From Marinobacter sp. ANT_B65 (lineage in GTDB: Bacteria; Pseudomonadota; Gammaproteobacteria; Pseudomonadales; Oleiphilaceae): a DNA stretch of 64,000 nucleotides. Below the pieces are notes generated by a model. It made no database searches and was not told the DNA's origin. It saw only the letters and a list, made by a program, of their open reading frames with translations. The DNA is taken from positions 186,001-250,000 of the forward strand of contig NZ_NXGV01000004.1 in the NCBI RefSeq assembly GCF_002407605.1, in the 5' to 3' direction. Of this stretch, positions 27,080 through 36,222 are shown piece by piece. Numbering within the stretch: the stretch's first letter is position 1; every line of letters starts with the position of its first letter. The position numbers were made by a program, and so were the translations under genes.

Positions 27080-27465
27080 TGCAGAGTTCACCCAGTGCCA
27101 TCGAGCTGCTTGAATCCGTCACAGCGTTCCTGCGCAATGATGCCATACCAAAGCTTTCAGGCCGGGAGGCGTTCGACGCCAGGGTCGCAGCCAACGTTCT
27201 GGATATTGTCGAGCGCGAACTGCGGCTCGCGCCGAAGACCGATGCTGCAGAGCGAGACAGCCTTACCCGGTTGCCGGGAATCCGAGAAGACACCTTTGAA
27301 GTCATGAACAGGCAACTTTGCGAGAAGCTGGCCTCAGGCCAATACGGTTTCGATACGCCAGGTCTGATTGATCACCTCTGGATGATCACCCTGAACCGGC
27401 TTTCCATAGACCAGCCCGGTTACAGCAGTTACCACGCTGCCATTCATAACAGGAGCCAACCATGA
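27076..27465 (+). CDS. Small DUF6285-like protein, LvaB-like partner
   Basis: Protein of 129 aa without signal or membrane segments: a helical N-terminus (ELLESVTAFLRNDAIPKLSGREAFDARVAANVLDIVERELRL) and a second helical part. It matches the small proteins found between APH-type kinases and acyl-CoA dehydrogenases. In P. putida the equivalent LvaB is needed for the kinase to work. It overlaps both neighbours by 4 bp (ATGA), which favours equal synthesis. Confidence 0.8.
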   Translation: MMQSSPSAIELLESVTAFLRNDAIPKLSGREAFDARVAANVLDIVERELRLAPKTDAAERDSLTRLPGIREDTFEVMNRQLCEKLASGQYGFDTPGLIDHLWMITLNRLSIDQPGYSSYHAAIHNRSQP

Positions 27466-28742
27466 ACTTCGACCTTCCTGACGAACTCATAGGCTATCTT
27501 GCAGAGCTTGACCAGTTTATAGAGGCGGAAATCAAACCTTTGCAGGCCGAAAATGACAACGAGCGCTTCTTCGACCATCGTCGTGAGTGGGCACGAACCG
27601 ACTTTGATAATCAGGGGCTTCCCCGCCCCGAATGGGAAGCCCTGCTGGCCGAAGTCCGTCGACGCGCGGACAGGGCGGGCCATCTGCGATTCGCGCTGCC
27701 GGTCGAGTTTAGCGGTAAAAGTGGCAGTAACTTATGGATGGCCGTTATCCGCGAACACCTGGCCGCAAAGGGTCTGGGACTGCACAACGACCTGCAGAAC
27801 GAACATTCCATTGTCGGGAACAAACCCTTCGTACTGGTTATTCGTGATTTTGGAACCCCCGAGCAGCAAGAAACCTTTATCAAGGGCATGCTGGATGAAA
27901 CCATCAAGCTGTCGTTCGGCCTGACTGAGGCCGACCATGGCTCTGATGCTACCCACATGGACACAACAGCTCGTCAGGAACCGCGCGACGGACAAGAAGG
28001 TTGGCGTATCGACGGGGGTAAAATGTGGACAACGGGTCTTCATACAGCTACCCACATCGTAGTTTTCGCGCGTACCAGTGGAGAGGACGGTGACGCCAAA
28101 GGCATCACCGCCTTTCTGGTGCCTTCCGCTACTGACGGCATTTGCGTGGAAGAGTACCTGTGGACGTTCAACATGCCGACAGATCATCCTCGCGTCAGCT
28201 TCACCGATGTGTGGGTACCCAGCAGCACCGTGCTCGGCGACGTGGGCGGCGGACTGGCGATCGCCCAGCACTTTGTACACCAGAACCGGATTCGCCAAGC
28301 CGCATCGAGCCTCGGAGCCGCAGACTTTTGTATTCGTGAAAGCGTCAAGTACGCGCGAGAAAGGAAGCCATTCGGGCAGGAGCTGGCTCGCAACCAAGGG
28401 ATTCAGTTCCCGCTGGTGGAGTTGGCCACTCGGGCTGAAATGTTACGCGCCTTTATTCGGCAGACCGCTTGGCAAATGGATCGGATGACCAAAAAAGAGG
28501 TGGAAAAGCAGCTCTCCGACAAAGTCTCAATGTGCAACTACACAGCAAATCAGCTGTGCTGTGAAGCAGCCGACACGGCCATGCAGGTGCATGGCGGAAT
28601 GGGCTACTCGCGCCACAAACCTTTCGAACACATCTACCGACATCACCGCCGCTACCGCATCACTGAAGGGTCAGATGAGATCCAGAAACGCAAGATTGGC
28701 GCCTACTTGTTCGGTTACATCAAACGCAGCCCCGCTGTCTGA
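27462..28742 (+). CDS. Acyl-CoA dehydrogenase family, LvaC/ACAD11-like
   Basis: Flavin-dependent acyl-CoA dehydrogenase fold, 426 aa. SFGLTEADHGSDATH, IDGGKMWTTG, the RKPFG segment, MQVHGGMGYSRHKPFEHIYR and ITEGSDEIQKRKI near the C-terminus are visible; the Glu of EGSDEI is the usual catalytic base. In the lva pathway the paired dehydrogenase homologue turns 4-phosphoacyl-CoA into enoyl-CoA with loss of phosphate. The same three-gene context suggests that role here; ordinary dehydrogenation is the alternative. Confidence 0.86.
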   Translation: MNFDLPDELIGYLAELDQFIEAEIKPLQAENDNERFFDHRREWARTDFDNQGLPRPEWEALLAEVRRRADRAGHLRFALPVEFSGKSGSNLWMAVIREHLAAKGLGLHNDLQNEHSIVGNKPFVLVIRDFGTPEQQETFIKGMLDETIKLSFGLTEADHGSDATHMDTTARQEPRDGQEGWRIDGGKMWTTGLHTATHIVVFARTSGEDGDAKGITAFLVPSATDGICVEEYLWTFNMPTDHPRVSFTDVWVPSSTVLGDVGGGLAIAQHFVHQNRIRQAASSLGAADFCIRESVKYARERKPFGQELARNQGIQFPLVELATRAEMLRAFIRQTAWQMDRMTKKEVEKQLSDKVSMCNYTANQLCCEAADTAMQVHGGMGYSRHKPFEHIYRHHRRYRITEGSDEIQKRKIGAYLFGYIKRSPAV

Positions 28743-28743
28743 A

Positions 28744-28801
28744 TTTGACAGTCAGTTTCCATGAAATGGCCATTGGAGCGGACTGCTGGCCACCGGATAC
28801 T
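28744..28801 (+). promoter_or_regulatory. AraC-type operator and promoter, site 2 (before thiolase)
   Basis: Half-sites GACA (28747) and GCCATTGG (28769-28776), 22 bp apart; -35 TTGGAG (28773-28778), 17-bp spacer, -10 GATACT (28796-28801). The 37-bp box matches site 1 in 28 positions. It begins one base after the stop of the dehydrogenase gene. Confidence 0.72.
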
Positions 28802-28835
28802 AATCGAGCACTCAATAATCCAAGGAGATAATGCC

Positions 28836-30029
28836 ATGTCCAGTAATCAACGGGCTGTCCACGTAGTCGGCGTGGGTATGATTCCATTCACCAAGCCTGG
28901 TGCCAGCGACCCTTACCATATTATGGGAGCTCGCGCTGCCAAACAGGCTCTTGAAGACGCCGGTGTTGATTACAACCTCGTGCAACAGGCTTACGTAGGT
29001 TACGTTTATGGCGACTCCACTTCCGGCCAGGCCGCCATTTATGGCGTAGGCCTGAGCGGCATCCCGGTAATCAATGTCAACAACAACTGCTCAACAGGCT
29101 CCAGCGCGCTGTTTCTGGCTCGCCAGGCAGTTGAAAGCGGCTCTGTAGAGTGCGCAATCGCCGTCGGCTTCGAGCAAATGGTACCAGGTGCTCTCAAAGG
29201 TGCGTACGACGATCGTCCCTCTCCAATGGACCGTTTTGTCGAAGCAATGAAAGCCCACCAGGGAATTGACCCCAATAAACCCCGGGCTGCCCAATTTTTT
29301 GGCGGCGCCGGTTTGGATTATATCAACCAGTATGGCATCAGCCCGGACACATTAGGGCGAATCTCCGTAAAGGCTCGTCAGCATGCTGCGCGTAACCCGC
29401 TTGCAGTATTCCGTCAGCCCCTTACGTTAGAAGAGGTCATGGCGTCGCCGACTATCTTTGGCCCGCTCACCCGGTACCAGTGCTGCCCACCTACCTGCGG
29501 CGCTGCGGCGGCCATCATCTGCTCCAGTGAATTCGCCCGCAAGCACAACCTTGACGCCAGCGTTGTCATTGCCGCGCAAGCCATGACGACAGATACCGCC
29601 GCTACCTTTGAAAGCGATGATATGCGCAAAGTCGTTGGCTACGACATGACTGCATCCGCAGCCAGCCAGGTCTACGAGAAAGCAGGCATCGGCCCCGAAG
29701 ACGTCAGCGTGGTGGAACTGCATGATTGCTTCACTGCTAATGAGCTCATCACTTACGAAGGGCTGGGACTGACACCAGAAGGCACCGCAGAGAAATTCAT
29801 CCTTGACGGAGACAATACCTACGGCGGTCGCGTCGTCACTAATCCTTCAGGCGGCTTGCTCTCTAAAGGTCACCCGCTTGGAGCAACCGGCCTTGCCCAG
29901 TGTTATGAGCTGGTATCCCAGCTAAGAGGTACAGCCGATCAACGGCAAGTTGAAGGCGCACGGTTTGCGCTACAACACAATCTTGGCCTGGGCGGAGCCT
30001 GCGTCGTAACCCTCTACCAGGGAATCTGA
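28836..30029 (+). CDS. Thiolase, SCP-x / lipid-transfer type
   Basis: Thiolytic cleavage of a 3-ketoacyl-CoA (397 aa). The nucleophile is Cys85 in NNNCSTGSSALFLA; the SCPx-type features are VVELHDCFTANELI and GGLLSKGHPLGATGLAQCYEL. ATG 28836 has AAGGAGA 7 nt upstream, and the longer frame from 28761 reads through the promoter. It has its own AraC-type promoter, so its level can differ from the kinase operon. Confidence 0.92.
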   Translation: MSSNQRAVHVVGVGMIPFTKPGASDPYHIMGARAAKQALEDAGVDYNLVQQAYVGYVYGDSTSGQAAIYGVGLSGIPVINVNNNCSTGSSALFLARQAVESGSVECAIAVGFEQMVPGALKGAYDDRPSPMDRFVEAMKAHQGIDPNKPRAAQFFGGAGLDYINQYGISPDTLGRISVKARQHAARNPLAVFRQPLTLEEVMASPTIFGPLTRYQCCPPTCGAAAAIICSSEFARKHNLDASVVIAAQAMTTDTAATFESDDMRKVVGYDMTASAASQVYEKAGIGPEDVSVVELHDCFTANELITYEGLGLTPEGTAEKFILDGDNTYGGRVVTNPSGGLLSKGHPLGATGLAQCYELVSQLRGTADQRQVEGARFALQHNLGLGGACVVTLYQGI

Positions 30030-30130
30030 CGGCTCACCACGATTGATCGAAAGTTCATCGAACAAACATCCCACTGGGCTGCGGCGGCAAACCCTGACGG
30101 CAACAGGCTGGCCATAGTCTGTATTAAGTT

Positions 30131-30162
30131 GCATTCCCGGGGCCGACGACCCTTGGGAATGC
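30131..30162 (+). terminator. Hairpin after the thiolase gene
   Basis: GCATTCCC (30131-30138) pairs with GGGAATGC (30155-30162), about 100 bp after the thiolase stop. No T-run follows. The rest of the 317-bp gap holds the site-3 promoter and no gene. Confidence 0.5.
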
Positions 30163-30215
30163 CAGTATCAACGCCTTAATAGTTCCAAGTTTACCAATTC
30201 CCGCCGCTGCACAAA

Positions 30216-30273
30216 TTTGCCAATCGTCTTCCGCGCATCCGCCATTGGTCGGCTTTAATCCAACCCATACACT
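30216..30273 (+). promoter_or_regulatory. AraC-type operator and promoter, site 3 (before TRAP-ligase operon)
   Basis: Half-sites GCCA (30219) and GCCATTGG (30241-30248), 22 bp apart; -35 TTGGTC (30245-30250), 17-bp spacer, -10 TACACT (30268-30273). It lies 74 bp before the TRAP receptor start. Confidence 0.7.
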
Positions 30274-30346
30274 GATTGCAACAGCCCGAGTCATACAAAC
30301 CAAATAGCTGCAAGACAAAGACAAAAACAAAACAAGAGGTCTTCAA

Positions 30347-31444
30347 ATGAAACAGCTCAAGCATCCCTACCTACGAAAGGCAACCTATGCCTTCGCCCTT
30401 ATTTTTTCAGTCTCGATGGGACTGGGCGCCGCCTTAGCCAGCGCCCGCACTCTGAACTACGCTACACCGGCCGCTCCTAACGCCGACCGCCCGACCAATC
30501 AGGCTATCCTCTGGTGGGCCGATGAAGTCGCAAAACGCACCAACGGCTCTGTTGAAATCAAAGTTCATTGGGCGCAAAGCTTGCTGAAGTACAAGGATTC
30601 CGCACGCGGCATCCAGTCCGGCATCGCAGACATGGGGCCAATATCCCCGGAATATACTTTGGCGATGAACCCGCTGATGGCAGTATCTCAAACAGATCTC
30701 GGCCCCGGGGATAACTATATAGCAGTCCAGGCCTGGCTTAGAGCTGTCAACGGTTTCGAAGCCTTCGACAAAGAGTCAGCCCGTATCGGTATTCGCCCCA
30801 TAGGCTACTATTCCAGTGGCGTTCGCGTGAATATGAGCACAACCCGCCCTTACATCACACCAGACGATTTTAAAGGCGACAAAGTACGCCTCACCCCACG
30901 CTCGATTAATGCGGCGCAAGCAAATGACTGGAAAGTCACCCCAGTCAACATCACATTCGCCGACTTCTATTCCGCCATGGAGCGGGGCACTATCGATGGC
31001 GCCCAGGGTTATCTTTACCTGATGCCACCCTACAAACAGAACGAAGTAGCCAAATACGTTGTAGTGCCCAACAGCGGACAATCCATGGTCGTGGTTGTGA
31101 TGAACAACCGAGCCTGGGACAGTTTGTCAGATACGGAAAAACAGGTGTTTGAAGAGCTTGCACCAATTTTCAGTGAGAAAATGGCCCAAGCAGGACTTCA
31201 GGAGGCCGAAAACGCTATAGACACTCTCAAAAACAACCCTGATTACCCTGTTGAGTACTACAGTCTTACGGATGAGCAGCGCAAGGTATGGGAGGAACAA
31301 ATGCGTCCTGCCGTCGATGAATACATCGCGGACCTTACCAAACGCAACTCCGCAGCAACGGAACTGCACGAGCGCTTTCTCTCAGAGCTGTACAAGGTTG
31401 AGGAAGAAGTACGCGAACAGGGCTACCCCTGGCAGAGCAACTGA
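30347..31444 (+). CDS. TRAP substrate-binding protein (DctP)
   Basis: Periplasmic receptor of 365 aa with a Sec signal ending near ALASA before RTLNYA. It shows the DctP fold features IQSGIADMGPISPEY, DFKGDKVRLTPRSINA and FYSAMERGTIDGAQGY. First gene of an operon with DctQ, DctM and a CoA ligase, so it should bind the carboxylic acid that this module degrades. Confidence 0.92.
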   Translation: MKQLKHPYLRKATYAFALIFSVSMGLGAALASARTLNYATPAAPNADRPTNQAILWWADEVAKRTNGSVEIKVHWAQSLLKYKDSARGIQSGIADMGPISPEYTLAMNPLMAVSQTDLGPGDNYIAVQAWLRAVNGFEAFDKESARIGIRPIGYYSSGVRVNMSTTRPYITPDDFKGDKVRLTPRSINAAQANDWKVTPVNITFADFYSAMERGTIDGAQGYLYLMPPYKQNEVAKYVVVPNSGQSMVVVVMNNRAWDSLSDTEKQVFEELAPIFSEKMAQAGLQEAENAIDTLKNNPDYPVEYYSLTDEQRKVWEEQMRPAVDEYIADLTKRNSAATELHERFLSELYKVEEEVREQGYPWQSN

Positions 31445-31517
31445 TGACAGTCACCGGGGCGGCAACACCGCTGCCCTGGTACTTCAACAGAGCACTGAAT
31501 AACCGGAGGGTATGTCT

Positions 31518-32063
31518 ATGACCAGACTCAGCCAGTCGATTCCCCGGGCGATAAGCTCGGTGGACCGCCAAATTGTCCGCTTCAGTCAGCTATTGCTGGC
31601 GCTGATGGTCATCGTGACGTTTGTGTCTGTGGTCGGAAGAACGTTCTTCTCCCAGTCCGTGCCTGACGACCTGTTGATTTCCGAAATGCTCATGGTTGCT
31701 ATCGTGTTTTTGCCCATGGGTTACGTGCAATCCGTCGGGGCCCACCTGGAAGTCACGGTTGTAACCGACCATTTATCCCGGAAGATCCAGTCAGTACTGG
31801 TTACCTTGGGCTTGATACTCGGCGTCATCTTCTTTGGCTTGATGACCTGGCTCAGTGCTCGCGCGGCCTGGGAGTCATGGGAGTTCGGCGTAATCGCCTT
31901 CGGCAGCGCACTGGATCTGCCCGAGTGGCCAATCCGTGCTCTGATCCCCCTGGGCTTGTCCTGGTGGTGCGTCCGCATGTGTGTCCAACTGATTTTTCCA
32001 TCCAGCCGGCCCGACCATGAGTCGGAGCTCACTCAAGCTCTAGATGAGACCGACGGCTACTGA
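31518..32063 (+). CDS. TRAP transporter small permease (DctQ)
   Basis: Four-helix DctQ subunit of 181 aa (VSVVGRTFFSQSVPDDLLISEMLMVAIVFLPMGYVQ; AHLEVTVVTDHL). ATG 31518 lies 7 nt after GGAGGG; an ATG at 31512 is too close to that site. It follows the receptor by 73 bp, a stretch with an imperfect GC-rich repeat. Confidence 0.92.
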   Translation: MTRLSQSIPRAISSVDRQIVRFSQLLLALMVIVTFVSVVGRTFFSQSVPDDLLISEMLMVAIVFLPMGYVQSVGAHLEVTVVTDHLSRKIQSVLVTLGLILGVIFFGLMTWLSARAAWESWEFGVIAFGSALDLPEWPIRALIPLGLSWWCVRMCVQLIFPSSRPDHESELTQALDETDGY

Positions 32064-32105
32064 TCCAACCCCTTTTTTATAACAAACAGAACAGGTGTGT
32101 GAACA

Positions 32106-33440
32106 ATGGATCCAACTACCATTGGAATCTGGGCGACGGCCGGCATGGTGACCATGCTACTACTGCGTATTCCGATCGCTGTTGTATTGATTGCCACTGG
32201 ATATACCGGTCTGATCCTTGTCATGGCCAGCCGGGGTGACAGCTTTGATCTTGAACAGGGCTTTATAACGGCGAACAGTTTCCTGGGGGAGTTACCCTAT
32301 TCTTCCACCGCGGAATATACCTTTACCACCATCCCGATGTTTCTGCTGATGGGCTACGTTGCAACTGAGGCTGGGTTCACCAAAGACATTTACCACACCG
32401 CACGGATGTGGCTCGGTCGCATGCCTGGCGGCCTGGCGGTTGCCTCGTCCGTTGGCTGTGCCCTGTTTGCAGCCATCAGCGGAAGCAGCCTCGCCACTGC
32501 AGCGGCAATGGGGCGCATGGCGGTCCCGGAGATGCTTGCCCGAGGTTATGACAAAGGGCTGGCGACAGGGGTGGTAGCGGCATCGGGCACGCTGGGCTCG
32601 CTGATCCCCCCCAGTATCCTGATGATTCTCTATGCGGTTTTTACCGACCAGTCCATCGCCGCAATGTTTGTGGCCGGTGTCATCCCGGGCCTGCTTTCAC
32701 TGCTGATTTATGTCGCCATGGTGATGATCCGCGCCAAGCTCAATCCGGACCTGGCACCTCCCACGCCAAAAGTCAGCTGGCAGGAAAAATTCGGGTCTCT
32801 GAAAAGCACCTGGGGCATGCTGCTTCTTATTGTCGTTGTGGTATCCGGACTCTATTCCGGGCTGTTTACGCCATCTGAAGCCGGGGCTATCGGTGCCTCC
32901 ATCGCGTTTATCATCAGCCTGGTAGCCCGTCGCCTGGATCGCAAGAAAACCTCCACGGCATTGCTGGAAACCCTGAAAAGCACCTCCATGTTATTCGCTG
33001 CGGTGATCGGTGCCTATATGGTCACATCGTTCACCGCCCTGACCGGCATCGCTGCCGACCTGACCAGCTGGGCCGGCGGCTTTGACGTACATCCGGTTGT
33101 AGTGATCGCCTCGCTCTCTGTCCTGTACATTTTCCTTGGCACTTTCATGGGCTCTATCGAGATCATGTTACTGACGCTGCCCATTGTCATCCCGATCGTC
33201 CAGGGCCTGGAATACGACCTGATCTGGTTCGGCATCATCATGATCAAATACCTGGAGATAGGTCTGGTATCGCCACCGGTAGGCATAAACTGCTTCATCC
33301 TCAAAACCGTCGTCGATGACAGTGTGCGCCTGGGGGATATCTTCAAAGGGGTCTCCTGGTTCATCGCCATGGACATCGTCACAATTGCGCTACTGGTAGC
33401 ATTCCCGGAAATCGTCACGTTCCTGCCCAGCCTGATGTAG
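32106..33440 (+). CDS. TRAP transporter large permease (DctM)
   Basis: Large sodium-coupled permease of 444 aa. DctM signatures include SGSSLATAAAMGRMAVPEMLARGYDKGLATG with ASGTLGSLIPPS, a later LGTFMGSIEIMLLTLPIVIPI, and GLVSPPVGINCFILKT. It is 42 bp after DctQ and 50 bp before the CoA ligase. Confidence 0.95.
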   Translation: MDPTTIGIWATAGMVTMLLLRIPIAVVLIATGYTGLILVMASRGDSFDLEQGFITANSFLGELPYSSTAEYTFTTIPMFLLMGYVATEAGFTKDIYHTARMWLGRMPGGLAVASSVGCALFAAISGSSLATAAAMGRMAVPEMLARGYDKGLATGVVAASGTLGSLIPPSILMILYAVFTDQSIAAMFVAGVIPGLLSLLIYVAMVMIRAKLNPDLAPPTPKVSWQEKFGSLKSTWGMLLLIVVVVSGLYSGLFTPSEAGAIGASIAFIISLVARRLDRKKTSTALLETLKSTSMLFAAVIGAYMVTSFTALTGIAADLTSWAGGFDVHPVVVIASLSVLYIFLGTFMGSIEIMLLTLPIVIPIVQGLEYDLIWFGIIMIKYLEIGLVSPPVGINCFILKTVVDDSVRLGDIFKGVSWFIAMDIVTIALLVAFPEIVTFLPSLM

Positions 33441-33490
33441 TGCTGGGCAATACAAATATCTATGACTCATAGAACCAACAGAGGCCAGCC

Positions 33491-35047
33491 ATGAATATCA
33501 CGCAACCCCTTCACAAAGCGCTCAGGGAATGCCCCGGCGCGCTCGCCATTGTTGATGGTGAGCGGCGCCAGACCTGGCGTCAGCTGGTCAGCCGAATTGC
33601 CGGCCTGGCCGGGGGCCTGCAAAGTTTGGGCATGCGACATGGTGATCGCGTTGGCATGCTGGCGCGCAACTCCGATCACTACGTGGAGTATCTCTATGGG
33701 GTACTATGGGGCGGAGGCGTAGTCAATCCAGTCAACATTCGCTGGAGTGCCCGGGAAATAGCCTACTCCCTGGACGACAGCGACACTCGCATTCTGCTGA
33801 TTGACGACACCTTTATAGCGCTCCTTCCAGCCATCCGCGAACATTCCTCCGCGCTTAAAACCATCATCTTTGTCGGCGAAGATACAGCCCCGGAAGGCAC
33901 GATCGGTTTGGAGCGTTTGATCAATACATCAGCCGAAGTGCCGGATGCCAAGCGCCATAGCGATGACCTGGCCGCCATTCTCTATACGGGTGGCACCACC
34001 GGGCAGCCCAAAGGGGTCATGCTCAGCCACAACAACTGTTACCTGGGTGCTATTGGAGCCTCTCTTGGTGCGCCGCGCCCCCCCAGACAGGTAGCCCTGC
34101 ATGCAGCCCCATTTTTTCATGTCGCAGGTATGCAATCGATGTTTGGTCTCTCCATCCGTCTTGGCACTCATGTGGTCCTCACCGGCTTCGAACCCGCTCT
34201 GGTACTGCACGCCATAGAGCAGTATCGCGTTGCGGAAATTTTCCTCGTGCCAACCATGCTACGGATGCTTCTGGACCACCCGGATTTCCGGATACGCAAC
34301 TTGAGCAGCCTGGGATCCGTTCGTTATGGTGCATCACCTATGGACGTTACCTTGCTGGAGCGTGCCATGAAAGAGTTACCTGGCGTGGACTTCTCCCAGG
34401 CCTATGGCATGACGGAGCTGGCACCGACCGTTGCGGTCCTGCCCCCCCATTACCATACGGAAGAAGGGCGCAAGGCCGGCAAGCTGCGCTCTGCAGGCAT
34501 TCCAACCCCGCTTGCCGAAATCCAGATTGTTGACCCCACGGACAACGAAGTACCCAACAACACGGTGGGGGAAATTGTTGTTCGCGGTCCTATGGTTATG
34601 CAGGGCTACTGGAACAAACCCGAGCAAACCGCAGAGGCTCTTCGGGGTGGATGGATGCATACCGGGGATGCAGGCTATATGGATGAGGATGGCTTTCTGT
34701 ATGTGGTAGACCGCATCAAGGACATGATCGTGTCTGGCGGCGAGAACGTTTACTCTGCAGAGGTCGAAAATACCATCCTGAAACTACCACAAGTCGAACT
34801 GTGCGCCGTGTTCGGAGTGCCGGATGATCGCTGGGGAGAGCGGGTTCATGCGGTCATCAAACTGCGCCCGGGCAGCGACCTGAATGAGCAACAGCTAACA
34901 GATCATTGCAAAGACCATATAGCGGGCTATAAATGCCCTCGCAGTATTGAATTCGTCGACGAGATGCCTATCTCCAGTGCCGGAAAACTGCTCAAATTCA
35001 AAATGCGCGATCCTTACTGGAAAAATCAGGACCGTCGTGTTGGCTGA
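33491..35047 (+). CDS. AMP-forming acyl-CoA ligase
   Basis: Adenylate-forming CoA ligase of 518 aa. The P-loop reads YTGGTTGQPKG (165-175) with Gly in place of the common Ser; QAYGMTELAP, HTGDAGYMDEDGFLYVVDRIKDMIVSGGENV and a C-terminal PISSAGKLLKFKM with the catalytic lysine follow. Last gene of the TRAP operon, so it probably activates the imported acid (LvaE-like role). It converges on the AraC gene with 10 bp between stops. Confidence 0.9.
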   Translation: MNITQPLHKALRECPGALAIVDGERRQTWRQLVSRIAGLAGGLQSLGMRHGDRVGMLARNSDHYVEYLYGVLWGGGVVNPVNIRWSAREIAYSLDDSDTRILLIDDTFIALLPAIREHSSALKTIIFVGEDTAPEGTIGLERLINTSAEVPDAKRHSDDLAAILYTGGTTGQPKGVMLSHNNCYLGAIGASLGAPRPPRQVALHAAPFFHVAGMQSMFGLSIRLGTHVVLTGFEPALVLHAIEQYRVAEIFLVPTMLRMLLDHPDFRIRNLSSLGSVRYGASPMDVTLLERAMKELPGVDFSQAYGMTELAPTVAVLPPHYHTEEGRKAGKLRSAGIPTPLAEIQIVDPTDNEVPNNTVGEIVVRGPMVMQGYWNKPEQTAEALRGGWMHTGDAGYMDEDGFLYVVDRIKDMIVSGGENVYSAEVENTILKLPQVELCAVFGVPDDRWGERVHAVIKLRPGSDLNEQQLTDHCKDHIAGYKCPRSIEFVDEMPISSAGKLLKFKMRDPYWKNQDRRVG

Positions 35048-35057
35048 CATCAGTCCC

Positions 35058-36104
35058 CTATTGGCCAACGACCAAGGGAGGATCATCCGCGAGTACTGCC
35101 TCGCGGTATTCCCCCGGAGGCAAACCTGTCCACTTCTTGAAGGCACGGTGAAATGTGCTGGGCTCGGAGAAACCCAGCCGTTCCGCCACCTCGGTCAGGG
35201 ACAAGTTTGGACAAGCCAGGTAATCAATAGCGGCATCTCTTCTCAAATCATCCTTGAGATCCTGAAAGCGTTCCTGCTCCATACGCAGTCGTCGACGCAA
35301 TGTATAAGCAGGCATGGCAAGCGCATCGGCAACCTGCTCAAGGGGAACGGAGCCGTGGGTCAGATTTTGTCGCAGGTAGCAACGCACCCGTTCAACAATG
35401 TGAGAGCGGTCGCGATAACGCACCAGAAGATTGCCCAGGGATCGACGAAGGAAACCGTGCAAACTGCTGCGATCCTGACGCAAAGCGCAGTCCAGCCAAC
35501 TCACATCAAAGCTGAACCCACTGCAAGACTGCTCGTAAAGGACAGGTCCGTTGAACAGTAAACTGGTGGTTGCCTGATCAGAAAGCGCTTTACCACGCAT
35601 CAACACCTGACTTATCGGTATCCGCTCCTCAACCATCCAGCACATCACCCCGTAACTGAAAAGCATGAATACCCGCTCAGCAAAGTCCGAGCATTCGCCG
35701 ACCGGTACATGACTTTGCAGACGAACCCACGCCACCCCATCTTTTTGTTGAATTCGCACCGTGAAGTCCTGCAACACCAGATGGTAGAAGTGGCTGCCCG
35801 CACGAAGAGCATCACCCAACGTCGGCGCATGTACCATCAGCTCACAGCATTGAGCAAAGGTACCTGGCCTGACGGGGTGAGAGCAGAGCCCCCAGTATTC
35901 ATCGCCCGTTCTGCGCTGAACAACCCGCAACAGCTTGGCAAAATGCAACTGTGAGACTCTGGATAAGGGCGAACTGAGCAGTGAAGGGGAAATACCCGCC
36001 TGCCCCAACAGCGCGTCGACATCCAGTCCCTGTCTGTGGCACCCCCCAAGAACACTATGAACCTGGGAAATCGGTATGGTGTGTCTGGGCAATATCGTTT
36101 TCAT
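35058..36104 (-). CDS. AraC-family regulator (OruR/arabinose-binding type)
   Basis: Regulator of 348 aa: an N-terminal Arabinose_bd-like ligand domain (about 10-200) and a C-terminal AraC double HTH (about 240-335; LEQVADALAMPAYTLRRRL and SLTEVAERLGFSEPSTFHRAFKKWTGLPPGEYR). It lies in the middle of four operons that share a two-half-site control element with 22-bp periodicity, the geometry AraC proteins use, so it is the likely activator of all four. The 118-bp upstream gap (36105-36222) shows no copy of that element. Confidence 0.92.
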   Translation of the reverse strand: MKTILPRHTIPISQVHSVLGGCHRQGLDVDALLGQAGISPSLLSSPLSRVSQLHFAKLLRVVQRRTGDEYWGLCSHPVRPGTFAQCCELMVHAPTLGDALRAGSHFYHLVLQDFTVRIQQKDGVAWVRLQSHVPVGECSDFAERVFMLFSYGVMCWMVEERIPISQVLMRGKALSDQATTSLLFNGPVLYEQSCSGFSFDVSWLDCALRQDRSSLHGFLRRSLGNLLVRYRDRSHIVERVRCYLRQNLTHGSVPLEQVADALAMPAYTLRRRLRMEQERFQDLKDDLRRDAAIDYLACPNLSLTEVAERLGFSEPSTFHRAFKKWTGLPPGEYREAVLADDPPLVVGQ

Positions 36105-36222
36105 AAGCGAACTTTTTAATTATTTGATGTCCGGAAATCCATATAATCCACAGTTCTCATCTCTGGCACCATCAAACAATCCTGAAAGCCATCTTTACAA
36201 TCCCTGAAGCCCCCTCTCCTTT

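Noticed and set aside
36105..36222. A fifth copy of the AraC operator before the AraC gene itself
   Set aside because: GTGCCAGAG occurs on the minus strand, but no G/A-[AC]CA half-site lies 22 bp upstream and GCCATTGG is absent.
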